This document shows positions 49,278-57,847 of a stretch of 64,000 nucleotides of DNA, piece after piece. A model generated the notes under the pieces. The model was not told the origin of the DNA. It made no database searches and saw only the letters and a list, made by a program, of their open reading frames with translations. Where the stretch lies: assembly GCA_036946625.1 (NCBI GenBank), contig JAQIIU010000003.1, positions 1,189,961 to 1,253,960 on the forward strand, written 5' to 3'. The number at the start of each line of letters is the position of its first letter. The stretch's first letter is position 1. Source of the DNA: Methylorubrum populi (GTDB lineage: Bacteria > Pseudomonadota > Alphaproteobacteria > Rhizobiales > Beijerinckiaceae). The translations under genes and the position numbers were made by a program.

Positions 49278-49460
49278 TGACACCGTTTCCGCTTGATCGC
49301 TTCGGGTTTGGCCACACACCGTCATCGCGCGCGGCCGCGAAGCGATCCAGGGCGCGGGCAGGTCCGGAAAGGGCGCGCCCCGGTTTGCCACGGCTTCGCC
49401 TCGCAAGGACGCAGGGCAGGCCGAACGCATCGACCGGAGGGCATATTACACCGTTTCCGT
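49278..49460. repeat. Repeat family A, long copy 2
   Basis: Same block order as copy 1 (GCTTGATCGCTTCGGGTTT, CCGTCATCGCG, GCGAAGCGATCCAGGGCGCG, GCTTCGCCTCGCAAGGACG). It lies between pgsA and moaD, which are normally adjacent, so it probably inserted there. A further fragment (gtccttgcgaggcgaagcc) follows at 49499-49517. Confidence 0.8.
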
Positions 49461-49534
49461 TGGTGCGGGCGGACGCATCGCGTAGAACCCTGGGTGTCGT
49501 CCTTGCGAGGCGAAGCCGAAGCGATACGGACGCG

Positions 49535-50134
49535 TCAGCGCGGATCGTCGATCACGTGCCGGATTCCGGCCCTCATGTAGTCCCAGCCGGTATAGAGCGT
49601 GAGGGCGGCGGCGAGCCACAGCAGGACGATGCCCGCCTTGAGGCTGCCGGGGATCAGGGCCTCGCCGGCCGGCCCGGCGACGAGCACGCCCAGCGCGACG
49701 AGCTGCACCGTCGTCTTCCACTTGGCGATGCGGCTCACCGGAACGCCGACCTTCAGCTCGGCCAGATACTCGCGCAGCCCCGAGACCAGCACCTCGCGGC
49801 ACAGGATGACGATCGCGGCCCACAGGGACAGGCCGGCGATGGTGCGGTCGGCGGCCAGCATCAGCAGGCAGGCGGCGACGAGGAGCTTGTCGGCGATCGG
49901 GTCGAGCATCCGCCCGAGTGCCGAACTCTGGGCCCAGGCCCGCGCCACGTAGCCGTCGAGATAGTCGGTGATCGCGGCCGCCGCGAACACGCCGAAGGCG
50001 GCCCAGCGCGCGGCGATCTCGTCCGGCCAGAACAGCAGCACGACGACGACGGGGACGGCGACGAGGCGGCCGTAGGTCAGGCAGTTCGCGAGCGTCCAGG
50101 CCTGCGACCGGCGTCGGGGGAGGACGGCGTTCAT
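49535..50134 (-). CDS. pgsA: CDP-diacylglycerol-glycerol-3-phosphate 3-phosphatidyltransferase
   Basis: 199 aa inner-membrane enzyme making phosphatidylglycerophosphate. The CDP-alcohol phosphotransferase motif DYLDGYVARAW...GRMLDPIADK (DGxxAR...G...D...D) is complete; about six TM helices. Start MNAVLPRRRSQ by homology. It follows uvrC by 85 bases, the common alphaproteobacterial order uvrC-pgsA-moaD. Confidence 0.94.
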   Translation of the reverse strand: MNAVLPRRRSQAWTLANCLTYGRLVAVPVVVVLLFWPDEIAARWAAFGVFAAAAITDYLDGYVARAWAQSSALGRMLDPIADKLLVAACLLMLAADRTIAGLSLWAAIVILCREVLVSGLREYLAELKVGVPVSRIAKWKTTVQLVALGVLVAGPAGEALIPGSLKAGIVLLWLAAALTLYTGWDYMRAGIRHVIDDPR

Positions 50135-50219
50135 CGGCGCGGTGAAACCATGGGCGGCTTGGGGCGTCAACCGCGTCGGGATCGTGTCGGGCACAGGCTC
50201 TGTCGGCACGGGGCTCGGC

Positions 50220-52277
50220 TCAAGCATTGGCGTGGAAGAAGTCGTAGACCGCCCGCGCGGTGGCGGCGTTGACGCCCGGCGCCTTGGCGAGATCCTCCAA
50301 GGCGGCCCGCTGGATGGCCTTCACGGTGCCGAAATGGTGCAGCAGCGCGCGCTTGCGAGTGGGGCCGATGCCGGCGATCTCGTCGAGCGGGTTCCGGGTC
50401 ATCTCGCGCTTGCGCCGGGCCCGGTGGGTGCCGATGGCGAAGCGGTGGGCCTCGTCGCGCAGGCGCTGCACGAAGTAGAGCACGGGGTCGCGCGGCGGCA
50501 GCTTGAACGGCGTGCGGCCGGGCACGAAGAAGGTCTCGCGGCCGGCGTCGCGGTCGCGGCCCTTGGCGATGCCGACCAGCGGCACGTCGATCACGCCGAT
50601 CTCCGCGAGGGAGGCGCGGGCGGCCTCCAACTGGCCGGCGCCGCCGTCGATCAGCACGAGGTCGGGCCAGGCGGGAAAGGCGTCGGGATCGTCGGCGACC
50701 GTCTCGGTCGCGACGGGCACGGCCTGATCGTCGACGGCCGCCCGGGGCTCGCGGGCCTCCGCTTCCCTCGGCGTGCGCGGCGCCTCCTTGGCCAGCCGCT
50801 TGAAGCGGCGGGTCAGCACCTCGCGCATCATCCCGAAATCGTCGCCCGGCGTCAGCTCCTCCGACTTGATGTTGAAGGTGCGGTAATGCGTCTTCATGAA
50901 GCCGCTCGGGCCGGCGACGATCAGGCCGCCGACCGCGGCCGTGCCGGAGATGTGCGAGTTGTCGTAGACCTCGACCCGGCGCGGCGGCCTGTCGAGGCCG
51001 AAGGACTGCCCCAGGGCGGCGAGCAGCTTGCCCTGCGAGGCGGTGTCGGCGAGCCGGCGCCCGAGGGCTTCCTTGGCGTTGCGCTGGGCGTAATCGACGA
51101 GGTTCCTGCGCTCGCCCCGCTGCGGCTGGTGGATCTCCACCCGATGCTCGACCCGGCTGGACAGCGCGGCGGCCACGAGTTCCGCGTCCTCGATGGCGTG
51201 GCTCACCAGGACGAGGCGCGGCGCGGGCTTGTCGTCGTAGAACTGCGAGATGAACGAGGCCAGCACCTCGTCGGCGCTCATCGAGCGGTCGGCCTTGGGG
51301 AAGTAGGCGCGGTTGCCCCAGTTCTGGAAGTTGCGGAAGAAGAACACCTCGATGCAGAACTGCCCCGCCTGCTCGTCGAGGGCGAACACGTCGGCCTCCT
51401 CGACGCCTTGGGTGTTCACCCCTTGCGTGCCCTGGATCGCCGAGAGGGCGGCGATGCGGTCGCGGAAGCGCGCGGCGCGCTCGAATTCCAGCGCTTCGGA
51501 AGCGCGCTGCATTTCCTCGCGCATCCGGTCCTTCACCGCGTTCGACTTGCCCGAGAGGAAGGCGCGGGCGCTGTCGGCGAGACCGGCATAATCCTCCAGG
51601 GCGATCTCGCCGGTGCAGGGGCCGGAGCAGCGCTTGATCTGGAAGAGCAGGCAGGGCCGGGTGCGGTTCTCGTAGTAGCTGTCGGAGCAGGTTCGCATCA
51701 GGAAGGCGCGCTGGAGGGCGTTGACCGTGCGGTTGACCGCCCAGACGCTGGCGAACGGACCGTAGTAGTTGCCCTTGCGGCGGCGGGCGCCGCGATGCTT
51801 GACGATCTGCGGTGCCGGGCCGTCGGCGGTGAGCAGGATGTAGGGGAACGACTTGTCGTCGCGCATCAGCACGTTGAAGCGCGGCTTCAACTGCTTGATG
51901 AGGTTGGCCTCCAGCAGCAGCGCTTCGGTCTCGGTCGCCGTCGTGACGAACTCCATCGCCGCCGTCTGCGCGATCATGCGGGCGATGCGGTTGGAATGCG
52001 CCTGGCCGCGGGCGTAGGAGCCGACGCGGGCCTTCAGGTTCTTGGCCTTGCCGACGTAGAGCACGTCGCCCTTGGCGTCGAACATCCGGTAGACGCCCGG
52101 CGAGGTCGGCAGGGTCGTCCAGAAGCGGCGGATGATCTCGGTGCCGGCCTTGACCGCGCCCGGCTCGAAATCGAAGTCGATCTCGGGCGCCTCGTCGAGG
52201 GCGAGGGCGTCGGTCTCGTCCTCGTCGAACCCGTCGGGCGGGACGTCGTCGAAGGCGGATCGGGTCGCGCGGCTCAT
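50220..52277 (-). CDS. uvrC: Excinuclease ABC subunit C
   Basis: 685 aa. GIY-YIG nuclease ([20 protein letters not shown]) near residue 60, Cys-rich/UVR region (CSGPCTGEI), RNase H-like nuclease ([34 protein letters not shown]) and C-terminal helix-hairpin-helix ([18 protein letters not shown]). It makes both incisions in nucleotide excision repair. The acidic N-terminal extension of about 45 residues is longer than in E. coli. A start at 52337 is possible but unlikely. Confidence 0.96.
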   Translation of the reverse strand: MSRATRSAFDDVPPDGFDEDETDALALDEAPEIDFDFEPGAVKAGTEIIRRFWTTLPTSPGVYRMFDAKGDVLYVGKAKNLKARVGSYARGQAHSNRIARMIAQTAAMEFVTTATETEALLLEANLIKQLKPRFNVLMRDDKSFPYILLTADGPAPQIVKHRGARRRKGNYYGPFASVWAVNRTVNALQRAFLMRTCSDSYYENRTRPCLLFQIKRCSGPCTGEIALEDYAGLADSARAFLSGKSNAVKDRMREEMQRASEALEFERAARFRDRIAALSAIQGTQGVNTQGVEEADVFALDEQAGQFCIEVFFFRNFQNWGNRAYFPKADRSMSADEVLASFISQFYDDKPAPRLVLVSHAIEDAELVAAALSSRVEHRVEIHQPQRGERRNLVDYAQRNAKEALGRRLADTASQGKLLAALGQSFGLDRPPRRVEVYDNSHISGTAAVGGLIVAGPSGFMKTHYRTFNIKSEELTPGDDFGMMREVLTRRFKRLAKEAPRTPREAEAREPRAAVDDQAVPVATETVADDPDAFPAWPDLVLIDGGAGQLEAARASLAEIGVIDVPLVGIAKGRDRDAGRETFFVPGRTPFKLPPRDPVLYFVQRLRDEAHRFAIGTHRARRKREMTRNPLDEIAGIGPTRKRALLHHFGTVKAIQRAALEDLAKAPGVNAATARAVYDFFHANA

Positions 52278-52333
52278 GGGCCCGATGTAGGCTGCGGCGA
52301 TTCCGGTTGGAAGGGCCGCAGCGACGCCGGGCG

Positions 52334-53059
52334 TCAATCGAACAGGGCGTCGATGTCGGACTGGTCGACGTGGCCGGGATCGTCCTGGAGCTTCGGCCCG
52401 TTCAGCAGCGCGCTCTCGTCGTCCTCGGCCGGGGCGGCGGGATCGACCGCCAGCAGGTCGCGGAAGCCTTCGAGCCCGCTCCAGACTTCGATGACGCGGT
52501 CGAGATGCTCCTCGACGAACTTGAGCACGCCGACGATCTTGCTGATGCGCTGGCCGGTGAGATCCTGGAAGTTGCAGGCCTCGTAGGCGGTGATGACGTT
52601 GTCGAGGATGCCGTCGACGTTCTCCTGCGCGGCCTTGGGCAGGCGCAGGCCGCGCATCATGTTGGCGTTGGTCTCGATCTTCTCGATGCTGCCGAGAATC
52701 GTCGAGGTGGCCTGCTCCGTCGATTCGACCACCGCATCGAGTTCGCCCGCGACGCGGCGCATGCCCTTGCCGGTGTTCTCAGACCGATGGAGGCTGGCGA
52801 TCTCCGACTTGGTGCGGGTGATCGCCTCCTTCATCACTTCGAGTTCGCGGCGCATGGCGAAGGCCTCGCCGAGTTCGCGGCGGCAGGCCTCGATGGTCTC
52901 GCCGGCGCTCGCCTGCGTGAGGCGGCGCAGGTCGTTGATCGCCGAGAGGATCTCGTCGAGGCGTGGGTTCGGCAGGGTTTCCGGCGCGGCCGCGGAGACG
53001 CCGGCCGTCGGCGCGGCGAGGCCCAGGCTCTCCTCGATGCGGTAGCGCTTGGTGATCAT
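52334..53059 (-). CDS. cheZ: Chemotaxis phosphatase CheZ-like protein
   Basis: 241 aa, almost wholly helical. The active-site helix [19 protein letters not shown] holds the Gln and acidic residues that dephosphorylate CheY, and the C-terminus [11 protein letters not shown] matches the CheY-anchoring peptide of CheZ. It is 11 kb or more from the Wsp-like cluster and probably serves flagellar chemotaxis encoded elsewhere. Upstream of uvrC by 56 bases on the same strand. Confidence 0.85.
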   Translation of the reverse strand: MITKRYRIEESLGLAAPTAGVSAAAPETLPNPRLDEILSAINDLRRLTQASAGETIEACRRELGEAFAMRRELEVMKEAITRTKSEIASLHRSENTGKGMRRVAGELDAVVESTEQATSTILGSIEKIETNANMMRGLRLPKAAQENVDGILDNVITAYEACNFQDLTGQRISKIVGVLKFVEEHLDRVIEVWSGLEGFRDLLAVDPAAPAEDDESALLNGPKLQDDPGHVDQSDIDALFD

Positions 53060-53329
53060 CGGTCGGGCGGGCTTTCGAGTGGAACTGCCCCGCTACAATC
53101 TCGCGCAGTGGTTTCGATTTGCTGAAAGTTTTTTCCCACAACCCGCCGTCACGGCGATGCGGTGACCGTGGAGGGGCGAGACGGCCACCCCTTTACCGGC
53201 CGTTGACGATGACGCGGGGTGAGCGGGGGGCGAGCCCATCGGCGGAGGCGATTCACCACGTTCGTTCACCGTCCGCAGGCAAAGCCCGCCAAACATCTCT
53301 CGATCGCGAGCGATGGGCGGGAGTGAGGA

Positions 53330-54046
53330 ATGCGGGCGAAGTGGAGCGTGGCGCTGGCGGCGCTCGCCGTGGCCGGGACGAGCGGAGCGGCATCGGCCCA
53401 GGCCGGACCGGGGCGCTACGGCGGCGGCTTCATCGAATTCCTGATGACGGGCGACGCGCATGGACCGCTTCGCCGCCCCGCCGTCGATGGATACGGCGCG
53501 CTCGGCGAGGCGCGGCCGGCGGCCACCCCCCAGCCGCGCGCCCGCTTCGCCGCACTGCCCACCGGGCCGGCGGCCGAGGAGAGCGCCATCGCCCGTGCGG
53601 TCGATCCCCGCTACGCGCGGCAGGTGGTGGCCTATGACGGGCCGGGCCGGGCCGGACAGATCGTGATCGATACCAGTGCCAAATACCTCTACCTGATCCA
53701 GCCGGGCGGGCAGGCGATCCGTTACGGCATCGGCGTCGGGCGGCCGGGCTTCGTCTGGACCGGCGCCAAGACCATCACCGCCAAGCGCGAATGGCCCGAT
53801 TGGACGCCGCCCGAAGAGATGTTGCGCCGCCGCCCGGACCTGCCGCGGCACATGGCCGGCGGTCCGGCGAATCCGCTCGGCGCCCGGGCGATGTATCTCG
53901 GCACCTCGCTCTACCGCATCCACGGCACCAACGAGCCGCACACGATCGGCCAGAACGTCTCCTCGGGCTGCATCCGCATGATGAACGAGGACGTGATCGA
54001 CCTCTACGAACGCACGTCGGTCGGCACCCGCGTCGAGGTGATCTGA
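53330..54046 (+). CDS. L,D-transpeptidase (YkuD domain)
   Basis: 238 aa exported protein. Signal peptide to about residue 24; a disordered Pro/Ala region; YkuD domain from about 110 (QIVIDTSAKYLYLIQPGG) with catalytic His in YRIHGTNEPHTIG and Cys in SSGCIRMMNEDV. It crosslinks peptidoglycan 3-3 or anchors outer-membrane proteins. Repeat A copy 3 begins directly at its stop. The 270 bases upstream hold no recognisable gene. Confidence 0.92.
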   Translation: MRAKWSVALAALAVAGTSGAASAQAGPGRYGGGFIEFLMTGDAHGPLRRPAVDGYGALGEARPAATPQPRARFAALPTGPAAEESAIARAVDPRYARQVVAYDGPGRAGQIVIDTSAKYLYLIQPGGQAIRYGIGVGRPGFVWTGAKTITAKREWPDWTPPEEMLRRRPDLPRHMAGGPANPLGARAMYLGTSLYRIHGTNEPHTIGQNVSSGCIRMMNEDVIDLYERTSVGTRVEVI

Positions 54047-54223
54047 TACGACATCCGGTTGATGACTTCGGCCTGTCCTGCGTCCTTGCGAGGCGAAGCC
54101 GTGGCCAGCCAGGGCGCGCCCTTTCCGGACAGGTCGCGCGTCCTGGATCGCTTCGCTGCCGCTCGCGATGACGGAGTTGTGGCGAAACCCGAAGAAGCGA
54201 TCAATCGGAAACGGTATGACGCC
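54047..54223. repeat. Repeat family A, long copy 3 (inverted)
   Basis: The same blocks in reverse order and complement: GTCCTTGCGAGGCGAAGCC, CCAGGGCGCGCC, CCTGGATCGCTTCG, CGCGATGACGG, AACCCGAAGAAGCGATCAAT. It begins one base after the L,D-transpeptidase stop. The rest of the gap to 54416 holds no gene I can support. Confidence 0.8.
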
Positions 54224-54416
54224 GCGTGCGGATGCGGGAAGTCTTTCTCGATCACCCAGCGCCGGGGTTGCACGGCAAAGCCTTCCCGCCCCTTGTCGGG
54301 CCTGATCGGTGAAGCCGTGCGCCAGGAACGGCCAGAGGCGGCGCGAGGCGCACGGCAACGCAACGCCGCCGGGCTATCGTGCCGGGTATATGCGTTACGG
54401 TCCAGGTGGCGCGGGA

Positions 54417-55124
54417 TCAGGCCCGCGCCGCCAACAACCCGTTCGGCAAGCCCTCGAACGATTCCATCAGGAAGGCCCGGGCCCGGCTGACGCGGCTCTT
54501 GACGGTGCCGACCTGACAGCCGAGGCGCTCCGCCGCCTCCTCGTAGGTGAAGCCCTCGGCGCCCACGAGCAGAAGGGCCTGCCGCTGCGGCAGCGGCAAC
54601 GTGCCGATCAGGTTCATCACCAGCCGCAGGCCCACCGCGTGCTCCTGATCGGGATGCGCCGTAAGCGTATCCGCATGGACGCCGTCGGGGTCCTCCACCT
54701 CGCGGCGCCCCTTGCGCACCTCGGTGTAGAACTGATTGCGCAGGATCGTGAACAGCCACGCGGTGAAGTTCGTGCCCGGGGTGAAGCGCTCGCGATTCGC
54801 CCACGCCTTGACCATGGTCTCCTGAACCAAGTCGTCGGCGCGGGTCGGGTTGGCGGTCAGCGAGATCGCGAAGGTGCGCAGCATCGGCAGCGCCTTCACG
54901 AGGTCGTCGCGGAACACCGGCTCGATCCGTCCGCCCTGCACGGCGAGCACGGCTTCGAACTGGTGCAGGAGTTCTGCCAGCCGGCCGGGCAGAGGCGCCT
55001 GGACGGCGAGATCGAAGTAGTCGCGCAGCGCCAGAGTCAGGTGCCCCGGCACAGCCTTTGCTGCTTCACCCGGTTTTACAGCGGGATCTTCCGGCAATTG
55101 GATGTGAATCGGTTCGTCGGGCAT
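54417..55124 (-). CDS. EcfG-type sigma factor with N-terminal NepR-like domain (fusion)
   Basis: 235 aa. Residues about 26-62 (GHLTLALRDYFDLAVQ, APLPGRLAELLHQFE) match the two-helix core of NepR, the anti-sigma factor of the general stress response. From about 70 the protein is a complete EcfG sigma factor: RDDLVKALPMLRTFAISL, TRADDLVQETMVKAWAN (region 2) and YEEAAERLGCQVGTVKSRV (region 4). One uninterrupted frame, GAGGG before the ATG. The fusion would let the sigma factor inhibit itself until PhyR or another partner removes the NepR part; this is inference. Confidence 0.88.
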   Translation of the reverse strand: MPDEPIHIQLPEDPAVKPGEAAKAVPGHLTLALRDYFDLAVQAPLPGRLAELLHQFEAVLAVQGGRIEPVFRDDLVKALPMLRTFAISLTANPTRADDLVQETMVKAWANRERFTPGTNFTAWLFTILRNQFYTEVRKGRREVEDPDGVHADTLTAHPDQEHAVGLRLVMNLIGTLPLPQRQALLLVGAEGFTYEEAAERLGCQVGTVKSRVSRARAFLMESFEGLPNGLLAARA

Positions 55125-55514
55125 CCGAACGGGACCCTCGAGCTAGGCAGGAGCATGCGAAGTAGTCATCAATCGGTAGCAATTGAAAAATGAACTGACT
55201 CTAAACGGCCCGTAGAGCGAATGAACCCGACTGGTGTGTCTCAGCAGATCGCGTTCGTGATGGAATCCTATGTTTCTGAAGTTTTCTGCGGGATTGCCGG
55301 CTCACATCATCGCTGCGGCCATTGACTGCAACGCGGCGGCGATCACGCTCCGAACTTGGCCGATGCCGATCGGACCTGCCCAGGCGCTCGACCCACCGTC
55401 GCGCCGAGAGACCGATGATGGAGGCCGCGCCCGAGATCCCTTGGCAGCTTGGCCGTCCGGCATAGCTTTGCAGGCGGCGCGAAGCGTCGACGCCGCAGTG
55501 ACAGGAGGCCCGGC
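55125..55514. other. 390-base intergenic region between the sigma factor and mscL
   Basis: Bases 55155-55215 are AT-rich and probably hold the leftward sigma-factor promoter. I see no convincing EcfG-type GGAAC...CGTT promoter. The rest is GC-rich with no supported gene. A short open frame at 55270-55578 overlaps mscL out of frame and is not credible. Confidence 0.4.
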
Positions 55515-55940
55515 ATGCTGGAGGAATTCAAGAAATTTGCGCTACGCGGCAACGTGGTCGATCTCGCCGTCGGCGTGATCATCGGCGCGGCCTTCGGCGC
55601 CATCGTCAATTCGCTGGTGCAGGACGTGATCATGCCGATCATCGGCGCGATCACCGGCGGCCTCGATTTCTCGAACCACTACATCCCGCTTTCGTCCAAG
55701 GTACAGGCGGGCATGCCCTATGCCGAGGCGAAGAAGGTCGGCGCGGTGATCGGCTACGGCCAGTTCCTGACCCTCGCCGTCAACTTCACCATCATCGCCT
55801 TCGTGCTGTTCATGGTGATCCGCGCCATGAACGCGCTGAAGTCGAAGGAGGAGAACAAGCCGAAGCCCGACGCCGACGTGCCGGCCGACGTGAAGCTGCT
55901 CGCCGAGATCCGCGACCTGCTGGCGGCGCGCAAGGCCTGA
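55515..55940 (+). CDS. mscL: Large-conductance mechanosensitive channel MscL
   Basis: 141 aa. [20 protein letters not shown] is the canonical N-terminus, TM1 spans about 15-45 and TM2 about 78-100 ([18 protein letters not shown]), and the C-terminal helix [13 protein letters not shown] bundles the pentamer. It opens on hypo-osmotic shock. AGGAGG lies 7 bases before the ATG. A strong hairpin terminator follows. Confidence 0.97.
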   Translation: MLEEFKKFALRGNVVDLAVGVIIGAAFGAIVNSLVQDVIMPIIGAITGGLDFSNHYIPLSSKVQAGMPYAEAKKVGAVIGYGQFLTLAVNFTIIAFVLFMVIRAMNALKSKEENKPKPDADVPADVKLLAEIRDLLAARKA

Positions 55941-55947
55941 AGCGGCC

Positions 55948-56001
55948 TAGAGCATCGTCCTGGATATCGGATCCAGGGCGATGCTCTAGGTTTTTGCTTT
56001 T
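55948..56001 (+). terminator. Rho-independent terminator of mscL formed by repeat C copy 2
   Basis: An 18-base stem (TAGAGCATCGTCCTGGAT with its complement, one G-U pair), loop ATCGG, then GGTTTTTGCTTTT. The stem ends 100 bases or less after the mscL stop at 55940. This is the first half of a repeat C unit. Confidence 0.8.
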
Positions 56002-56052
56002 GCATCGTCTTTTTCCGAAAGCCGGCAGCCACCTTTCGGGACGATGCTCTAT
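55948..56052. repeat. Repeat family C, copy 2
   Basis: Begins TAGAGCATCGTCC and ends GGGACGATGCTCTA, so its ends are mutual inverted repeats. Inside are the mscL terminator and the block GTCTTTTTCCGAAAGCCGGC related to the other copies. Its right end supplies the TAG stop codon (56049-56051) of the next leftward gene. Confidence 0.8.
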
Positions 56053-56339
56053 CGCTTCGCGCCGCCGTCGCCCGGCGTCACGCCGAAGGCATCGAGGATG
56101 CGGTCGAGCGCGTGTTCGACGGCTTCGGTGCCTTCCTCGTGCGTCTTCAGGCGGGTCTCCAGTCGACGGATCTGCGGCTCGAACTTTTCCGGCACGGTCG
56201 GCTCGTCGCCGAGGAAGCGCGGCTCGGACGCCGGCTCGGTGTAGACGCCGCGCAGCTCGTGGCCGAGATGGTCGCGTACCGATTCCGGCAGGGGTGGATT
56301 GTCGACTGTCTTCTCGGGTGTGGTGTCGGGGCCGCTCAT
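56049..56339 (-). CDS. Small acidic protein, possibly NepR-like
   Basis: 96 aa, no signal peptide or TM. The pattern VRDHLGHELRGVY...TVPEKFEPQIRRLE recalls the two NepR helices (xDHIGxxLRxxY and VPxRFxxLLxxLE) with about seven extra residues in the linker; the C-terminal 45 residues look coiled-coil. The family is not certain. It lies about 1 kb from the NepR-EcfG fusion gene on the same strand. The stop codon lies in repeat C copy 2. Confidence 0.65.
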   Translation of the reverse strand: MSGPDTTPEKTVDNPPLPESVRDHLGHELRGVYTEPASEPRFLGDEPTVPEKFEPQIRRLETRLKTHEEGTEAVEHALDRILDAFGVTPGDGGAKR

Positions 56340-56509
56340 CGTCAGTCCTGATGGTGGTCGTGGATCATCTCGGGGTGATCAACGACCGAAGACGTGAAGC
56401 GTTGCCTGCGATGTCGTCTCTCGGCCGTACTGGCGGCCGAGAGACAGAGTTGAACGCCGGTGCTCGAACACTGCGTTGCCCTCGCGAGATCTCGAGAACG
56501 AGGGAGATC

Positions 56510-56544
56510 GCAAAGAAAAGGCCCCGGCATCGCCTGCCGGGGCC
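56510..56544 (-). terminator. Rho-independent terminator of the DUF1236 gene
   Basis: A 10-base perfect stem GGCCCCGGCA / TGCCGGGGCC with a 5-base loop, followed on the minus strand by TTTTCTTT. It begins 42 bases after the DUF1236 stop. Confidence 0.88.
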
Positions 56545-56585
56545 GGATGGTGCCGCCCGTCACGGGCGGCCCAGACGGGGGCGGG

Positions 56586-56999
56586 TCAGTCGAGCACCTC
56601 GATGATCCGGTGACGGCCGTCCACCAGCACCGGGCGGTCGTTCACGACCGTGTAGCGGGTGCCGCGGGTGACGTTGTACTCGGACGGGACGTCGTAATAG
56701 GTCACGCCGGAGGCCGGCAGGGTCGAACCCACGACCACGCGGCCGTCGTAGTCGTAGGAGCGGACGTTGCGCTCGCGGACGTAGGAGCGGAAGCGCGGAC
56801 GGTCCTCGACGCCGAGAATGCCGCCGATCGTGCCCGTGGCCGCGCCGACGGCACCGCCGACGATGCCGCCGATCGGGCCGGCCGCATCCGAGCCTTCCTG
56901 AGCGCCGCGCTCGGCGCCGCGCAGGGTGCCCTGAGCCTGGGCCGCCATGGGCAGGGCGAGGGCGATGGCCGAAGCGGCGAGAAGGGTGTTGATCTTCAT
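56586..56999 (-). CDS. DUF1236 domain exported protein
   Basis: 137 aa. Signal peptide MKINTLLAASAIALALPMAA, a glycine-rich stretch with alternating G/A (IGGIVGGAVGAATGTIGGIL), then the DUF1236 repeat region (VVVGSTLPASGVTYYDVPSE and RYTVVNDRPVLVDG). Typical small cell-envelope protein of Hyphomicrobiales; function unknown. GGAG lies 8 bases before the ATG, and a strong terminator follows. Confidence 0.88.
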   Translation of the reverse strand: MKINTLLAASAIALALPMAAQAQGTLRGAERGAQEGSDAAGPIGGIVGGAVGAATGTIGGILGVEDRPRFRSYVRERNVRSYDYDGRVVVGSTLPASGVTYYDVPSEYNVTRGTRYTVVNDRPVLVDGRHRIIEVLD

Positions 57000-57280
57000 T
57001 CCAGCATCTCCGTCGTTGCGAGATTCGCCGCGCGCCGAAGCACAGCGAAACATGGGCCGGTAACGCCCGAGCCTCGAATTCGGATGCATGAAAAATCGCG
57101 AAAGGCCGAGATTGCCCGAATCTGCCCGAATCGGAGGCGGATCTTTCCGAAACCTGCCATCGGCGGGGTCGGGCTCTTCCGCGAGATCAGCCGGCGCGGG
57201 TTCGGAGGGGAGTCGGCCGATGCGCTCCAGGGCGCGGGCGATGCTCTCGGCGGAGTCGGCCTGGGACAGGCGCGGAGAGG

Positions 57281-57379
57281 GCAGCGTGCCGGAAGGTGGT
57301 TGCCGGCTCGTCTGAAAAGACGATGCAGGATCGGAAACCGAGCGCATCGTCCCGGATCTGATTTTCAGGACGATGCGCC
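57281..57379. repeat. Repeat family C, copy 3 (diverged)
   Basis: Recognised by CTCGTCTGAAAAGACGATGC, GAGCGCATCGTCC and TTTTCAGGACGATGCGCC in the same order as copy 1. It lies in the 57000-57524 gap, where I otherwise see no supported gene. Confidence 0.7.
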
Positions 57380-57524
57380 GGAATGTGTGGAAGGCCTCGA
57401 TCCCGCCTCGACGATGTCGCGCCCTGGCGCCACCGGCGCGGGCGTTCTCCTCGCCGATCGGCCGAAGGCGGGCACGACGTGCGGCATGGCCTCGGCTCTC
57501 CCTCCGGCGTCGGCCGGAACCGGA

Positions 57525-57716
57525 TCAGCCCTGCGAGCGCGCGGCGAGACGGCTGGCCGCGAAGGAGATCGCGCCGCCGACGACGAACAGGATCGCGAAG
57601 GTCTTGACCGCCGCGTAGAACAGGGCCGGCTCGATCCCCGTATCCGTGAACAGCACGGCGCACACCGCGGCGATGGGAAGGAGCAGAACGACGGAAAGCG
57701 GCACCAGCGGGTTCAT
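57525..57716 (-). CDS. Small two-TM membrane protein
   Basis: 63 aa with two hydrophobic helices (MNPLVPLSVVLLLPIAAVCA and FAILFVVGGAISFAA) and a basic C-terminus. No known family. It stands alone between repeat C copy 3 and the sensor kinase. The Shine-Dalgarno is weak, so it remains a probable rather than certain gene. Confidence 0.6.
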   Translation of the reverse strand: MNPLVPLSVVLLLPIAAVCAVLFTDTGIEPALFYAAVKTFAILFVVGGAISFAASRLAARSQG

Positions 57717-57847
57717 TCGACGTCACTCGCGTTCGTTGACGGACCGCGACGCGGCCCGAAGAATAATGCGGGGTGGTCTTAGCATCGCCGTTCCGCCGGA
57801 GGAAACTCCCGCGCTTCAGAATCTCCGGCCCGCCGCCCGGAGATCGA

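Noticed and set aside
50142..52586. An 814-codon open frame on the plus strand
   Set aside because: Opposite uvrC and cheZ; low-complexity shadow composition with no recognisable domain.
55270..55578. Open frame of 102 codons before mscL
   Set aside because: It overlaps the mscL start in another frame, has no ribosome site and no similarity to a known family.
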